Source of the DNA: Leptospira mtsangambouensis
Lineage (GTDB): Bacteria > Spirochaetota > Leptospiria > Leptospirales > Leptospiraceae
Reading direction: 5' to 3'
Assembly (NCBI RefSeq): GCF_004770475.1
Contig: NZ_RQHK01000002.1
Span: 908,001 to 972,000, forward strand
Length of the DNA: 64,000 nt
Program-made: the position numbers and the translations under genes
Notes under the pieces: generated by a model
Told to the model about the DNA's origin: nothing
Databases searched by the model: none
What the model saw: only the letters and a program-made list of their open reading frames with translations
Shown here: in pieces, positions 1 to 8,340 of the stretch
Numbering within the stretch: position 1 is the stretch's first letter
How the letters are laid out: each line of letters begins with the position of its first letter

Positions 1-1008
1 ATTACAAGAAGACCAATTGCGGGAAAGTTAGAACCTTTTTGCACAAATTGTGCGGAAACTCCTTTGGAAGACATTCTAACAGAAGTAAAAAAAGCTAAAA
101 AAGGTACTTTTATTTCTTATGCAAAAGCCGGTGAAGGTAGGATTGCCTATGTTGTTCGTTCAACAGGAACAGAAAAGGTTCACCCAGAAAGATTAAAAAA
201 ATATTTTACATCTATTTTTGATGATTTCAAAAAAGAAGCAACTGAATACGGAAAAACTCACGAAGATGCTGAAACAAAGGCTTCTGTTGCTTACTTTACT
301 GAAGGCGAATCTGCTGACAAGGCAAACCAGTTTGCTTCTCATACAATGAAAGAATATGAGCAAGGATTGTATCAAAAAGAACTAAAACGAATCACAGAAG
401 AAAGTGGCATAACTGTTGCGAACCTTCCTCGTTTTTCGGGTCCAAATGATATTGATCCTAAAATTTTTACTCCTAATTACTCTTTATATTCTGCTCGTGA
501 TGGAAAAAACTACACTTGGAAAGATTTAACAGCTGACTTTGAAGCCATTCCAGATGTGTTAAAACAAGAATACAAAGATGAAAAATCCAAAACTTGGGAC
601 ATGTTGAATTTGTTTCAATCTACCATCCTCCAAGGAAAAATTGGAGAAACATCTAACCAAGTGCAAGATGTTGGTTCAGAGATTGGTTATATCATGCAAA
701 TGGATAAAATGAAAGTTTCTTTGGCGTTAAAATCGCTACAAGATGAAATCAAAGCCATTCCTGTGACTGTGACAGAAGCACAAATGCGAGATGCATATGA
801 AGCAGGAAAAATGTACGCTTATGCAGATCCAGATCCTAAAAACCCACAGAATCGCATTCCTAAGCCATATCCTGCCGTTCGTGAGAGAATCAAATCGGAA
901 ATGGAAGGTGCACAAAGAAATTCCTTTATTGAACAAAAAGTCGCAGGTTTAAAGACCACTTACAACTTGGTCATTGCTTCTGATCGTTTAAAAGAAGTTA
1001 CATTATAG
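1..1008 (+). CDS. SurA/PpiC-like periplasmic foldase, 3' part (5' end outside window)
   Basis: The reading frame is open from base 1, so the gene starts before the window; about 335 residues are visible and the stop is at 1006-1008. The visible part opens with a CTNC pair (Cys-x-x-Cys), followed by a region resembling a parvulin-type domain and a long helical segment rich in Lys, Glu and Gln. The C-terminus (about the last 110 residues) has the helix arrangement seen in SurA/PrsA-type chaperones, ending in a segment like 'FIEQKVAGLKTTYNL'. The family helps outer-membrane and exported proteins fold in the periplasm. No signal peptide can be judged because the start is missing. The assignment rests on overall pattern, not on a diagnostic catalytic motif. 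A lipoprotein of another fold is the main alternative. Confidence 0.5.
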   Translation: MTRRPIAGKLEPFCTNCAETPLEDILTEVKKAKKGTFISYAKAGEGRIAYVVRSTGTEKVHPERLKKYFTSIFDDFKKEATEYGKTHEDAETKASVAYFTEGESADKANQFASHTMKEYEQGLYQKELKRITEESGITVANLPRFSGPNDIDPKIFTPNYSLYSARDGKNYTWKDLTADFEAIPDVLKQEYKDEKSKTWDMLNLFQSTILQGKIGETSNQVQDVGSEIGYIMQMDKMKVSLALKSLQDEIKAIPVTVTEAQMRDAYEAGKMYAYADPDPKNPQNRIPKPYPAVRERIKSEMEGAQRNSFIEQKVAGLKTTYNLVIASDRLKEVTL

Positions 1009-1024
1009 CCCTTGTAAGATTTGG

Positions 1025-1061
1025 AATATGGCAAAATTTTTTTATTGAATTTTGCCATATT
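1025..1061. terminator. 14-bp perfect inverted repeat between foldase gene and HTH regulator
   Basis: Left arm 1025-1038 and right arm 1048-1061 are perfect reverse complements around a 9-base loop. The hairpin lies 16 bases after the foldase stop and 30 bases before the regulator start. There is no clear T-tract after it, so it could be a weak terminator of the upstream gene or an operator for the HTH protein that follows. Confidence 0.5.
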
Positions 1062-1090
1062 TGACATATTCTGACTGTTAGGGGGGATAA

Positions 1091-1504
1091 ATGAACAATC
1101 ACATTTACATGCTTCGAAAGAAGAGAGGTATCAAACAGTACGATATGGCAAGGGCACTGGGAGTTTCTCCAAGTTACCTATCCAAAATTGAGACTGGAGC
1201 CCAAGATCCGACTGAAAAATTCAAGTCGTCTTGTGCAAAATATCTCAAAACCTCTGTTGATAAGCTTTTCAACGAAAGCGCTGTGGAAGACATCTACCCT
1301 GAGTTTTCCAACGGATTGAAAAATAAACTTTGGGCAGTCCGACGTGAGTTAGGAATCAAACAATACGATTTCGCAAAGAAATTGAAGGTTTCCACTCCGT
1401 TTCTGTCAAAAGTAGAACTGGGACTTTTGGAACCACCGGAAGATTTTAAAAATCTGGTCTCCAAAGTTCTAAAAATGGAAAAAAACGAGCTATTTCTCGG
1501 CTAA
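1091..1504 (+). CDS. tandem XRE-type helix-turn-helix regulator
   Basis: This 137-residue protein consists of two successive Cro/CI-type HTH units, roughly residues 5-62 and 76-135. The two copies share GIKQYD, LSK and a final LF, with about 25 identical positions in 56 by eye, so they look like an internal duplication. Each unit ends at the recognition-helix region (SPSYLSKIE and STPFLSKVE). The start is firm: GGGGGG at 1081-1086 lies 4 bases before ATG. There is no sensor domain, so the protein may bind DNA as one chain with two heads. Its targets are unknown; the inverted repeat at 1025-1061 just upstream is a candidate for autoregulation. A hairpin terminator follows at 1518. It stands as a single-gene unit. 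Confidence 0.85.
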   Translation: MNNHIYMLRKKRGIKQYDMARALGVSPSYLSKIETGAQDPTEKFKSSCAKYLKTSVDKLFNESAVEDIYPEFSNGLKNKLWAVRRELGIKQYDFAKKLKVSTPFLSKVELGLLEPPEDFKNLVSKVLKMEKNELFLG

Positions 1505-1517
1505 TTTGAAAATCACC

Positions 1518-1546
1518 AAAGCAAGGTGTCAAAGCCTTGCTTTTTC
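1518..1546 (+). terminator. rho-independent terminator after HTH regulator
   Basis: Arms AAAGCAAGG (1518-1526) and CCTTGCTTT (1535-1543) pair perfectly around an 8-base loop and run into a short T-tract (1541-1545). It lies 14 bases after the regulator stop and before the transporter gene. Confidence 0.75.
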
Positions 1547-1603
1547 TCAATCTTCGACAAAAAGATTTTGTCACATAATTCCTAATACATTCAATAGTCC
1601 CTG

Positions 1604-3190
1604 ATGAAAGAGAGACAAGTGGAACACCATGATGGCTGGGCCAGTCGTATCGGTTTGATTTTGGCTGTAGCAAGTGGTGCGATTGGACTTGGAAATTTTT
1701 TGCGATTTCCTGGGCAAGCCGTACAAAATGGCGGCGGTGCCTTTATGGTTCCTTATATCACAAGTTTCCTCATATTGGGAATTCCTGTTTGTTTGGCAGA
1801 ATGGACTATGGGCAGGATGGGTGGCAAACATGGACATAGCACTCCCTTTATCTTTCGTGAATACTTAAAAGGATTCCCTCTCAAACTTTCTGGAACCATA
1901 GGCGTGATGATCCCTGTGATGATTTACGTTTATTACGTTTTTATCGAATCTTGGTGTTTGGCTTATGCTTACTATTTTCTCACAGGGCAAATGTCCCTCA
2001 CTGGTTCAACCCAAGATGCGATGACAAAACAAGCTTCTACTTTCTTTATGCATTTAACTGGTGCAGAAGCAAATGGATCCAGTTTTCAGTCTCCTATCAT
2101 TGTATTTTTTTTATTCTGCGTATTGTTTAACTTTTTACTTGTTTACCGTGGACTTTCCAAAGGACTCGAAGCATTTGCAAAAATTGCGATGCCACTAATG
2201 GGAATTTGTGCAACCATCATTCTCATCCGTGTTCTAACAATTCCTGGAATTGAATCAGGTCTTGCCGTTATGTGGAACCCAGATTGGTCAAAACTGACCC
2301 AACCTAAGGTATGGATCAGTGCTGCAGGACAAATTTTCTTTTCTTTATCTACTGGTTTTGGGATTGCTCTCGTGTTTTCTAGTTTTTTAAAGAAAAAAGA
2401 CGATGTGGTTTTGTCGAGTCTCTCCTCTGCTTCTCTGAACGAGTTCGCAGAAGTTGTGTTTGGTGGGATGATCACCATTCCCGTAGCATTTTTATTTTTA
2501 GGAATGCAAGTTACTTCTTTTGGGACTTTTGGAATGGGATTCATTGCCTTACCTTCCGTGTTCGGAATGATGCCTGGGGGTGCCTTTTTTGGGGGACTCT
2601 GGTTTCTTGTATTGTTTCTTGCTGCCATTACATCGTCTGTGACAATGTTGCAGCCTGGAATTTTATTTTTAGAAGAAGGATTTCATGTAGGCAGACGAAA
2701 ATCTTCCCTACTATTATTTCTTTTTACATTTTGTCTTTGCCTTCCGATCATTTACTTTAACAAAGATTTTGCAGCACTTGATATCGCCGATTTTTATATT
2801 GGAACCATTATGATTTACATCTTGGCCTCCATTCAAATTTTTATCTTTGTTTTTAAGATTGGAGTGGAAAACGGAGTCAAAGATGCGAATGAAGGTAGTC
2901 TCATTCCCTTCCCTAAATCAATTCAGTTTGTTTTGAAATACATCACTCCTTGGTTTTTACTTTTTATCTTTGTTTCTTTTTGTTACATGAACTTACCTGA
3001 ATATTTAGATAAAATGAATCCAGAAGTTATGGGTTCCCTCGCTGAAATCAAAGGGGAAAGTGTAGAAGATGCCAAAACCAAAGCAATTGTTGCTCGTTCA
3101 GTAGTGATAGGACTTGTTTTGATTTATGGTTTTATTTATGTTTTAGTTTCCAAAGCCTTGGATCACAAAAAAGGAAAGGTGGCCACATGA
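1604..3190 (+). CDS. sodium-dependent NSS-family transporter
   Basis: This 528-residue membrane protein has about 12 hydrophobic spans. The first span carries the NSS signature region [12 protein letters not shown] (near residues 26-37), where the common Trp before Arg-Phe-Pro is Leu. NSS carriers use the Na+ gradient to import amino acids or related amines across the inner membrane; the substrate cannot be read from the sequence. The length fits bacterial NSS members. The stop overlaps the start of a 38-codon membrane peptide (ATGA at 3187-3190). This is the arrangement known for the MetP/MetS two-subunit NSS importers, so methionine or alanine uptake is a reasonable inference. The start ATG at 1604 has no strong ribosome binding site, but no better start is in frame. 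Confidence 0.9.
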   Translation: MKERQVEHHDGWASRIGLILAVASGAIGLGNFLRFPGQAVQNGGGAFMVPYITSFLILGIPVCLAEWTMGRMGGKHGHSTPFIFREYLKGFPLKLSGTIGVMIPVMIYVYYVFIESWCLAYAYYFLTGQMSLTGSTQDAMTKQASTFFMHLTGAEANGSSFQSPIIVFFLFCVLFNFLLVYRGLSKGLEAFAKIAMPLMGICATIILIRVLTIPGIESGLAVMWNPDWSKLTQPKVWISAAGQIFFSLSTGFGIALVFSSFLKKKDDVVLSSLSSASLNEFAEVVFGGMITIPVAFLFLGMQVTSFGTFGMGFIALPSVFGMMPGGAFFGGLWFLVLFLAAITSSVTMLQPGILFLEEGFHVGRRKSSLLLFLFTFCLCLPIIYFNKDFAALDIADFYIGTIMIYILASIQIFIFVFKIGVENGVKDANEGSLIPFPKSIQFVLKYITPWFLLFIFVSFCYMNLPEYLDKMNPEVMGSLAEIKGESVEDAKTKAIVARSVVIGLVLIYGFIYVLVSKALDHKKGKVAT

Positions 3191-3303
3191 TTCCATCTGG
3201 GGAACTAAATTGGCAAGGAATTCTGATTATGACAATCTCTCTTGTTTCTGTAATCAGTTTAACTGTTGTTTGTATCATTCTTCTTTTTCGCAATAGGCAT
3301 TAA
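3187..3303 (+). CDS. MetS-family small membrane subunit of the NSS transporter
   Basis: This 38-codon gene starts inside the stop of the transporter gene (ATGA overlap) and ends with TAA at 3301-3303. The peptide begins [12 protein letters not shown], has one hydrophobic span of about 22 residues ([20 protein letters not shown]) and ends in a basic tail FRNRH. A short N-terminus, one membrane span and a basic C-terminus directly behind an NSS gene match the MetS small-subunit family, in which the small protein is needed for full activity of the main carrier. Translation coupling implies near-stoichiometric synthesis. It is easily missed in annotation because of its size. Confidence 0.8.
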   Translation: MIPSGELNWQGILIMTISLVSVISLTVVCIILLFRNRH

Positions 3304-3306
3304 CGA

Positions 3307-5295
3307 TTGGACGTACAATCTGTTTTTACAAACAAACTTCCAAAACTTTGGAAGGATTATGAAGTTAGAAAAGAACAAATGGAAATGGCAACTTCCATTG
3401 AGTCTGCTTTTAACACTGGCTCAAATTGGGTGATTGAAGCAGGGACTGGTGTTGGAAAGTCCCTTGCATATTTGATTCCAAGTGCCCTATTTTCATTGGA
3501 AAATGATTGTACCGTGGTTGTTTCCACCGAAACAAAATCCTTACAAGACCAATTATTATATAAAGATATCCCACTAGTAGCAGAAGCTCTTGGTGTTTCT
3601 GTCAATGCAATGGTTGCTCTTGGTGCCAACAACTACCTCTGCAAACGAAAATACAATCGAGTGATGGAACGGGGTGACTTTGGTCCAGAAATGGAATCCT
3701 CTATCCAATATTTTGTGAATTGGGAAAAACAAACTACGGCAGGAATCCGTGCAGAATATGATGGGTATTTATCGAATTCCTTTTGGAGTTCGGTTTCCCG
3801 TGAGTCTGACAATTGTTTGGGGAGAAATTGTCCCAACTTTAGTTCTTCTTATTATTTTTTAGAAAAGGAAAAATGGAAAAAAGCCAATATCCTGATAGTC
3901 AACCATCACTTACTTGCAAGTCATTTGGCTGGGGATTTTAAACTCCTCCCACCGTTTTCGCAACTGGTCATTGATGAAGCACATGCTTTCCCTGAAATTG
4001 TAGGAAAGGCCTTTGGATCTGAAATTCGTTATGATCTACTGATGAATCTCCTCCATTACCTTTATTTTCCAGAAAAACGCACAGGGCTTGTCTTAAAGCT
4101 AAAAAACGGTGAAAAGATCATGAAGTCGGTGGAGGCTTCCATTGGTTATGCGAATGATTTTTTTCGGATGTTACTTTCTGCCATCCCTCTACAATTCAAT
4201 CAGTTTTCTACTCGTCATACTGAACGAATTAAATTGGATAACGGAGCATTAGAAGATACCTTAGCTGATTTAGCCTCCCAATTAGAAGGTCTTCTTTCTA
4301 AATACAAAAAAGACAGCGAGGATATGGAAGAAAAGGAAATGGCTCTTGGATTAGAGATGGTTTCCGGAAACCTAAAAAAAGCCTCTTCTTTCTTAAATGA
4401 CTTCCGACTGAAATCCAATCCTAATTTGGTTTTTTGGATAGAACCGCCGCCACAATCAGCAAAAGATCCATTTTATTATTTATTCTCCCAACCAAAAAAT
4501 ACAGATGAAATTTTAGCAAATTCACTTTTTCCCAATATGGATTCTGTTGTGATGACCTCTGCCACCATTTCTCCCACTGCGGGAAACTTTCAGTATTTTT
4601 TAAAAGAAGTGGGAACAACTGAGGTTAAAACAAAAACACTCGCTTCTCCTTTTGCTTACAACACACACTCTCTCCTGTTTGTACCAAAACAAGTGGCGGA
4701 TCCTGTCCAAGACCCAAAACGAAATAAGTCAGATCTCTCTTATTGGATTGCACGCCTTCTCAAACTTTCCGAAGGAGATGCCTTTGTTCTTTTTACATCC
4801 AATAAATTATTATCAGAACTTTATGAAGAACTAAGGGATCAGGTTCCGTATCCTATTTTTTCGCAGACAGAAATGGGACCGATTGCCGCCAAACGAGAGT
4901 TTCTTGCCAATGAGAAAAGTGTTCTTTTTGGAGTATCTAGTTTCTGGCAAGGTGTGGACATTAAAGGTGATAAACTTCGAAATGTGATTGTGACAAAACT
5001 TCCTTTTCAAGTTCCAACAGAACCGGTTCTCCAGGCAAAGATGGAAGATATGGAACGGAAAGGGAAAAGTCCCTTTTGGGAAATGCAGGTCCCTAAAACT
5101 TGTTTGCTTTTGCGACAAGGCTTTGGCCGACTCATCAGATCCCAGTCAGATACAGGAATGGTCAGTATCCTTGACCCTCGCGTTCATACAAAGTCCTATG
5201 GAAAAAACGTCTTGCAAAGTCTTCCAAAGGGAGTTCCTCTCATTACAGAATTTAACGAATTGGAAAGAAAATTCCAACTTTTGCCGAAGTCTTAA
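3307..5295 (+). CDS. dinG: DinG/XPD-type superfamily 2 helicase
   Basis: This 662-residue helicase has Walker A EAGTGVGKS (residues 44-52), the DEAH box (223-226), motif III-like MTSATIS and motif VI GFGRLIRS near the C-terminus. DinG/XPD proteins unwind DNA 5' to 3' and usually hold a 4Fe-4S cluster in the arch region. Here Cys112, Cys170 and Cys175 are in the expected places, but the fourth ligand position (about 181) is Ser, so the cluster may be altered or absent. The start is TTG at 3307, three bases after the small transporter subunit, with an AGG 8 bases upstream; this is the least certain part. There is no N-terminal exonuclease domain, unlike Firmicute DinG. It may be cotranscribed with the transporter pair and with the next gene, which starts 2 bases after its stop. 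Confidence 0.88.
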   Translation: MDVQSVFTNKLPKLWKDYEVRKEQMEMATSIESAFNTGSNWVIEAGTGVGKSLAYLIPSALFSLENDCTVVVSTETKSLQDQLLYKDIPLVAEALGVSVNAMVALGANNYLCKRKYNRVMERGDFGPEMESSIQYFVNWEKQTTAGIRAEYDGYLSNSFWSSVSRESDNCLGRNCPNFSSSYYFLEKEKWKKANILIVNHHLLASHLAGDFKLLPPFSQLVIDEAHAFPEIVGKAFGSEIRYDLLMNLLHYLYFPEKRTGLVLKLKNGEKIMKSVEASIGYANDFFRMLLSAIPLQFNQFSTRHTERIKLDNGALEDTLADLASQLEGLLSKYKKDSEDMEEKEMALGLEMVSGNLKKASSFLNDFRLKSNPNLVFWIEPPPQSAKDPFYYLFSQPKNTDEILANSLFPNMDSVVMTSATISPTAGNFQYFLKEVGTTEVKTKTLASPFAYNTHSLLFVPKQVADPVQDPKRNKSDLSYWIARLLKLSEGDAFVLFTSNKLLSELYEELRDQVPYPIFSQTEMGPIAAKREFLANEKSVLFGVSSFWQGVDIKGDKLRNVIVTKLPFQVPTEPVLQAKMEDMERKGKSPFWEMQVPKTCLLLRQGFGRLIRSQSDTGMVSILDPRVHTKSYGKNVLQSLPKGVPLITEFNELERKFQLLPKS

Positions 5296-5297
5296 CT

Positions 5298-6155
5298 ATG
5301 AAACGAATCTATCCAATATTGGCTTTACTCCTTTCTGTTTCTCTTGGTTCAAAACCCATTCAAGATAAGGATATCTATTCCTCAGTTGTCAATTGGACAG
5401 ACCTTGTTGTGACTTCTTCCGTAAAAGAAACCATTCCCAAAATTGTGTTTGATGAAGATGATCCTGAATTCTCTGGAAAAAACACTGCTACAAGCCAAGG
5501 GAAAGCACATTCCATGGCGAGGAAAAAAGCCCGAGAAAAACTCCGGGTGCGACTCAGCCAAAGGTTAGAGTCAATTTTTTTTAATGCAGATTATACCGTG
5601 TACGAATACACACAAGTGAACCAACAAGCAAGGCTTCGACTCAATTCTTATATAGGTTCAGAAAAAGAAGAATATGATTTTCAATTTGTAAAAAATGTTT
5701 TGGAAGCAAAGGCTAGTTTGCCATTGAAAGGAAAGGATGGAATCCTTGCCCATATTCCTTTTGAATACGGAACAGAACCTGTTCCTGAGTTTAGTGAAGA
5801 AGTTGTTCCGGTGGAATTTTCAGGCCTTGTAGTAGATGCACGTCATCTCAATCTAAAACATGCACTATTCCCTAAGATCCAAACAGACAGAGGCCTTGAC
5901 ATATACTCTCCTCTTTATGTTAAAGAAGCCTATGCGATGGAAACTGGGTACATTGTGTACAGAGAAGAACAATTAGGAAAAGGAATTGAAGCCAAGGTAG
6001 GAAAAAATCCTTATTTTGTTTTAGCACTTGCTACAGCAGGAAAAAACCAAACCGATCTAGTGATCCCCACTGACGAGGCGGCCAAGTTACTAAGCCACCC
6101 CGAAACTCGAAAAAATCTTACACGTTGCAGAGTTTTGATTTTAGTTTCTCAGTAA
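5298..6155 (+). CDS. exported LPP20-family-like protein
   Basis: This 285-residue protein has a short hydrophobic N-terminus (residues 4-17) consistent with export; no lipobox Cys is visible. The C-terminal half carries a pattern I associate with LPP20-type proteins: GLVVDARHLNLKHALFPKI, later GYIVYREE, then TDLVIPTDEAA and a final RCRVLILVS. These proteins are envelope-associated in several Gram-negative groups, and their molecular role is poorly defined. The gene begins 2 bases after the helicase stop, so it is probably cotranscribed, although the functions look unrelated. Its last 38 bases overlap the end of the convergent TPR gene. The family call rests on motif resemblance alone. Confidence 0.6.
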   Translation: MKRIYPILALLLSVSLGSKPIQDKDIYSSVVNWTDLVVTSSVKETIPKIVFDEDDPEFSGKNTATSQGKAHSMARKKAREKLRVRLSQRLESIFFNADYTVYEYTQVNQQARLRLNSYIGSEKEEYDFQFVKNVLEAKASLPLKGKDGILAHIPFEYGTEPVPEFSEEVVPVEFSGLVVDARHLNLKHALFPKIQTDRGLDIYSPLYVKEAYAMETGYIVYREEQLGKGIEAKVGKNPYFVLALATAGKNQTDLVIPTDEAAKLLSHPETRKNLTRCRVLILVSQ

Positions 6156-6921
6156 GAGATAAAAACATTTTTTCTGCTTTTACATAGTCTCCGTGAAAGA
6201 GATAAGCAAAACCCATGTCTTCTAAATCCTTATGAGCCAACGAACTAGTTTTTGTTTCTAATTCTGCTATTTTTTTGTAAACGGAATCATACATTTTTCG
6301 TTTTTCTTCAAAACTTGGTAGATTCAATTTACCAGGAATGTTTTCAAAAATTAAATTTGCTTCCTTATGGCGATCCAAAAAGAGAAGTGCCATACCCACA
6401 AGTTTATGAATATCGGAATCATTTAATAACTTCATGTTATCACGGAATACTTTGATCACTTCATCATATCGTTTTAAATAGTATGTTGAGATTAGTTCTT
6501 CTTTGACAAAGGAGTTATCATTCCATTGTTTTTTGTATCTTGCAATGATAGACTTCGCATCTTCATAAGCTTCTGCACGGAAGTAGATTTTGATCGCAGT
6601 TTGGATGATAGAAAAACAAAGAGGATTAGTTTGTGTGGCAAAATATAAGTTTAGATTTTTGCATGCATCCGTTGTTTTTCCAAGTTCATGATTTTGGATA
6701 GCATCAACAAGAGGAGCTAGGTTTGAGATTCCTTTTGGTGCAGCGACAGTCACTCTTCCTGTCAGTTCATACAAGGCCAAATAACCAAGATGTTGGATAT
6801 AAAAGTTCTCAGGATGACGTTTTGCAAGAACAACGACATCTTCGTTTGATCCTACCTCATATAAATCCCAAGCTTCCTTCTCGATGGATGTATTTAAAAC
6901 TTGGGTTGCTTGCTGTGCCAT
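6118..6921 (-). CDS. TPR-repeat protein of unknown function
   Basis: This 267-residue protein, beginning MAQQATQVLNTS, is made mostly of helix pairs. Recognisable TPR-like units include DLEDMGFAYLFHGDYVKAEKMF near the C-terminus and similar units from about residue 100 on. There is no signal peptide or membrane span, so it is predicted cytoplasmic; a scaffold or partner-binding role is typical for TPR folds. The start is well supported: AGAGGAA lies 5 bases before ATG at 6921. It sits 59 bases downstream of asnS on the same strand and may be expressed from its transcript. Its 3' end overlaps the convergent LPP20-like gene by 38 bases, so the last 12 codons are read on both strands. Confidence 0.75.
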   Translation of the reverse strand: MAQQATQVLNTSIEKEAWDLYEVGSNEDVVVLAKRHPENFYIQHLGYLALYELTGRVTVAAPKGISNLAPLVDAIQNHELGKTTDACKNLNLYFATQTNPLCFSIIQTAIKIYFRAEAYEDAKSIIARYKKQWNDNSFVKEELISTYYLKRYDEVIKVFRDNMKLLNDSDIHKLVGMALLFLDRHKEANLIFENIPGKLNLPSFEEKRKMYDSVYKKIAELETKTSSLAHKDLEDMGFAYLFHGDYVKAEKMFLSLTEKLKSKLCNV

Positions 6922-6980
6922 AAGGTTCCTCTCTTTCTATAAAAAGATCGGTTTGTGCACAAAATTTCCTTTAAGAAAAA

Positions 6981-8285
6981 TTATGGACTTAGTCTGTAAA
7001 TCATCCTCGGGAAAGGAATACATTCCCGAATATGGGACAAACCACAAATCCAGGCGATCACACGTTCTAGTCCCATCCCAAACCCAGCATGGGGAACAGA
7101 GCCATATTTGCGTAGGTCCAAATACCAAGAATAATCTTCAGGTGGGAGACCTTCCTCTTGTAAGCGCTCTACGATTTTTTCGTAGGATTCTTCTCTTTCG
7201 GAACCACCAATGATCTCCCCAATTCCATCCGGTGCAATCAAATCGGCAGAGAGAACGGTTTTGGGGTCATTTGGATTTTGTTTCATATAGAAGGCTTTGA
7301 TGGCCCTTGGGAAATTTTGGATGAAGATGGCGTTTCCATAATGGTTTGTAAGGATTTGTTCTCTATCCGAATTGATGTCCTCACCCCAAACAATCTCTTC
7401 ACCAGCAGTCTGCAAAACTTGGATTGCTTCGCCATAGTCCACTCGGGGAAATGGTTTTTTTAATTGTTCTAAAAGTGGAACTGGATCCCGGTCCAGAGTT
7501 TTTAAGTCTTCTAAAGTTCGTTCAATGGTAGTTTGGAGTACAACTTTGACAAATCGTTCTTGTAGGTCCATGTTTCCATCTTGCCCAAGAAAAGCAGTCT
7601 CTGCCTCAAGCATCCAAAATTCAGTTAAGTGCCTTCTTGTTTTGCTTTTTTCAGCACGGAAGGTGGGTCCAAAACAATACACTTTGGAATGAGCAAAGGC
7701 AGCTGTTTCTAGATAGAGCTGACCTGTTTGTGCCAGGTAGGCTTGTCCTAGATCAAAGTATTCCGTTGAAAATAATGTCCCTGCGGACTCTCCGATTGAT
7801 CCTGTCAAGATGGGTGTGTCAATGAGAGTGTAACCATCGTTTCGAAAGAACTCACGGATGGCAAAAGACAATTCGGAACGCACCCTCTGGATGGCTAGTT
7901 GTCTTTTCGATCGTAGCCAGAGATGTCTATGGTTGTGTAAAAAATCTGGCCCATGTTCTTTGGGTGTGATGGGGTATTGGTGTGATTCTCCGACAACCGT
8001 AAAGGAATGTAGGAAAAGTTCCCTACCACCGGGTGCTTTGGGATTCTCTTGTAACACTCCGATGACGACTAGAGAAGTTTCTTGCGGAAGAGCTTTTACT
8101 TCCTTGAAGGTTTCTTCACCTAAAAATTCTTTTTCCGCCACTACCTGAAAAATCTTACCGTCCATCCGAAGTTGGAGGAATTGGACATGGTTGTTTCCAC
8201 GGAGTCCTTGGACCCAACCTTGGAAACGAACGGTGGCAGCGGAATGGGGAGAATTGGATTGTGATGGATCTAAACTTGGAGTCAT
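6981..8285 (-). CDS. asnS: asparagine--tRNA ligase
   Basis: This 434-residue class II synthetase attaches asparagine to tRNA-Asn. An N-terminal OB-fold anticodon-binding domain spans about residues 18-105. The catalytic core follows, with motif 1 around YTLIDTPILTG, motif 2 FRAEKSKTRRHLTEFWMLEAE-like residues near 210, and motif 3 GFGMGLERVIAWICG near the C-terminus. The motif 2 loop with His and Glu fits AsnRS rather than AspRS, and the protein lacks the insertion domain of bacterial AspRS. Its length is normal for AsnRS. It is divergent from folD with a 55-base gap and upstream of the TPR gene. With a dedicated AsnRS present, the gatCA products in this window are more likely needed for Gln-tRNA formation. 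Confidence 0.95.
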   Translation of the reverse strand: MTPSLDPSQSNSPHSAATVRFQGWVQGLRGNNHVQFLQLRMDGKIFQVVAEKEFLGEETFKEVKALPQETSLVVIGVLQENPKAPGGRELFLHSFTVVGESHQYPITPKEHGPDFLHNHRHLWLRSKRQLAIQRVRSELSFAIREFFRNDGYTLIDTPILTGSIGESAGTLFSTEYFDLGQAYLAQTGQLYLETAAFAHSKVYCFGPTFRAEKSKTRRHLTEFWMLEAETAFLGQDGNMDLQERFVKVVLQTTIERTLEDLKTLDRDPVPLLEQLKKPFPRVDYGEAIQVLQTAGEEIVWGEDINSDREQILTNHYGNAIFIQNFPRAIKAFYMKQNPNDPKTVLSADLIAPDGIGEIIGGSEREESYEKIVERLQEEGLPPEDYSWYLDLRKYGSVPHAGFGMGLERVIAWICGLSHIRECIPFPRMIYRLSP

Positions 8286-8340
8286 GGATGGTTTTTTCTG
8301 TTTGCCAGTTCGATTTTCTCTGAAATTTTGAACTTACAGA

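Noticed and set aside
2143..2628. 161-residue minus-strand frame inside the NSS transporter
   Set aside because: Antisense to a clear membrane-protein gene, Pro/Asn-rich, no start signal.
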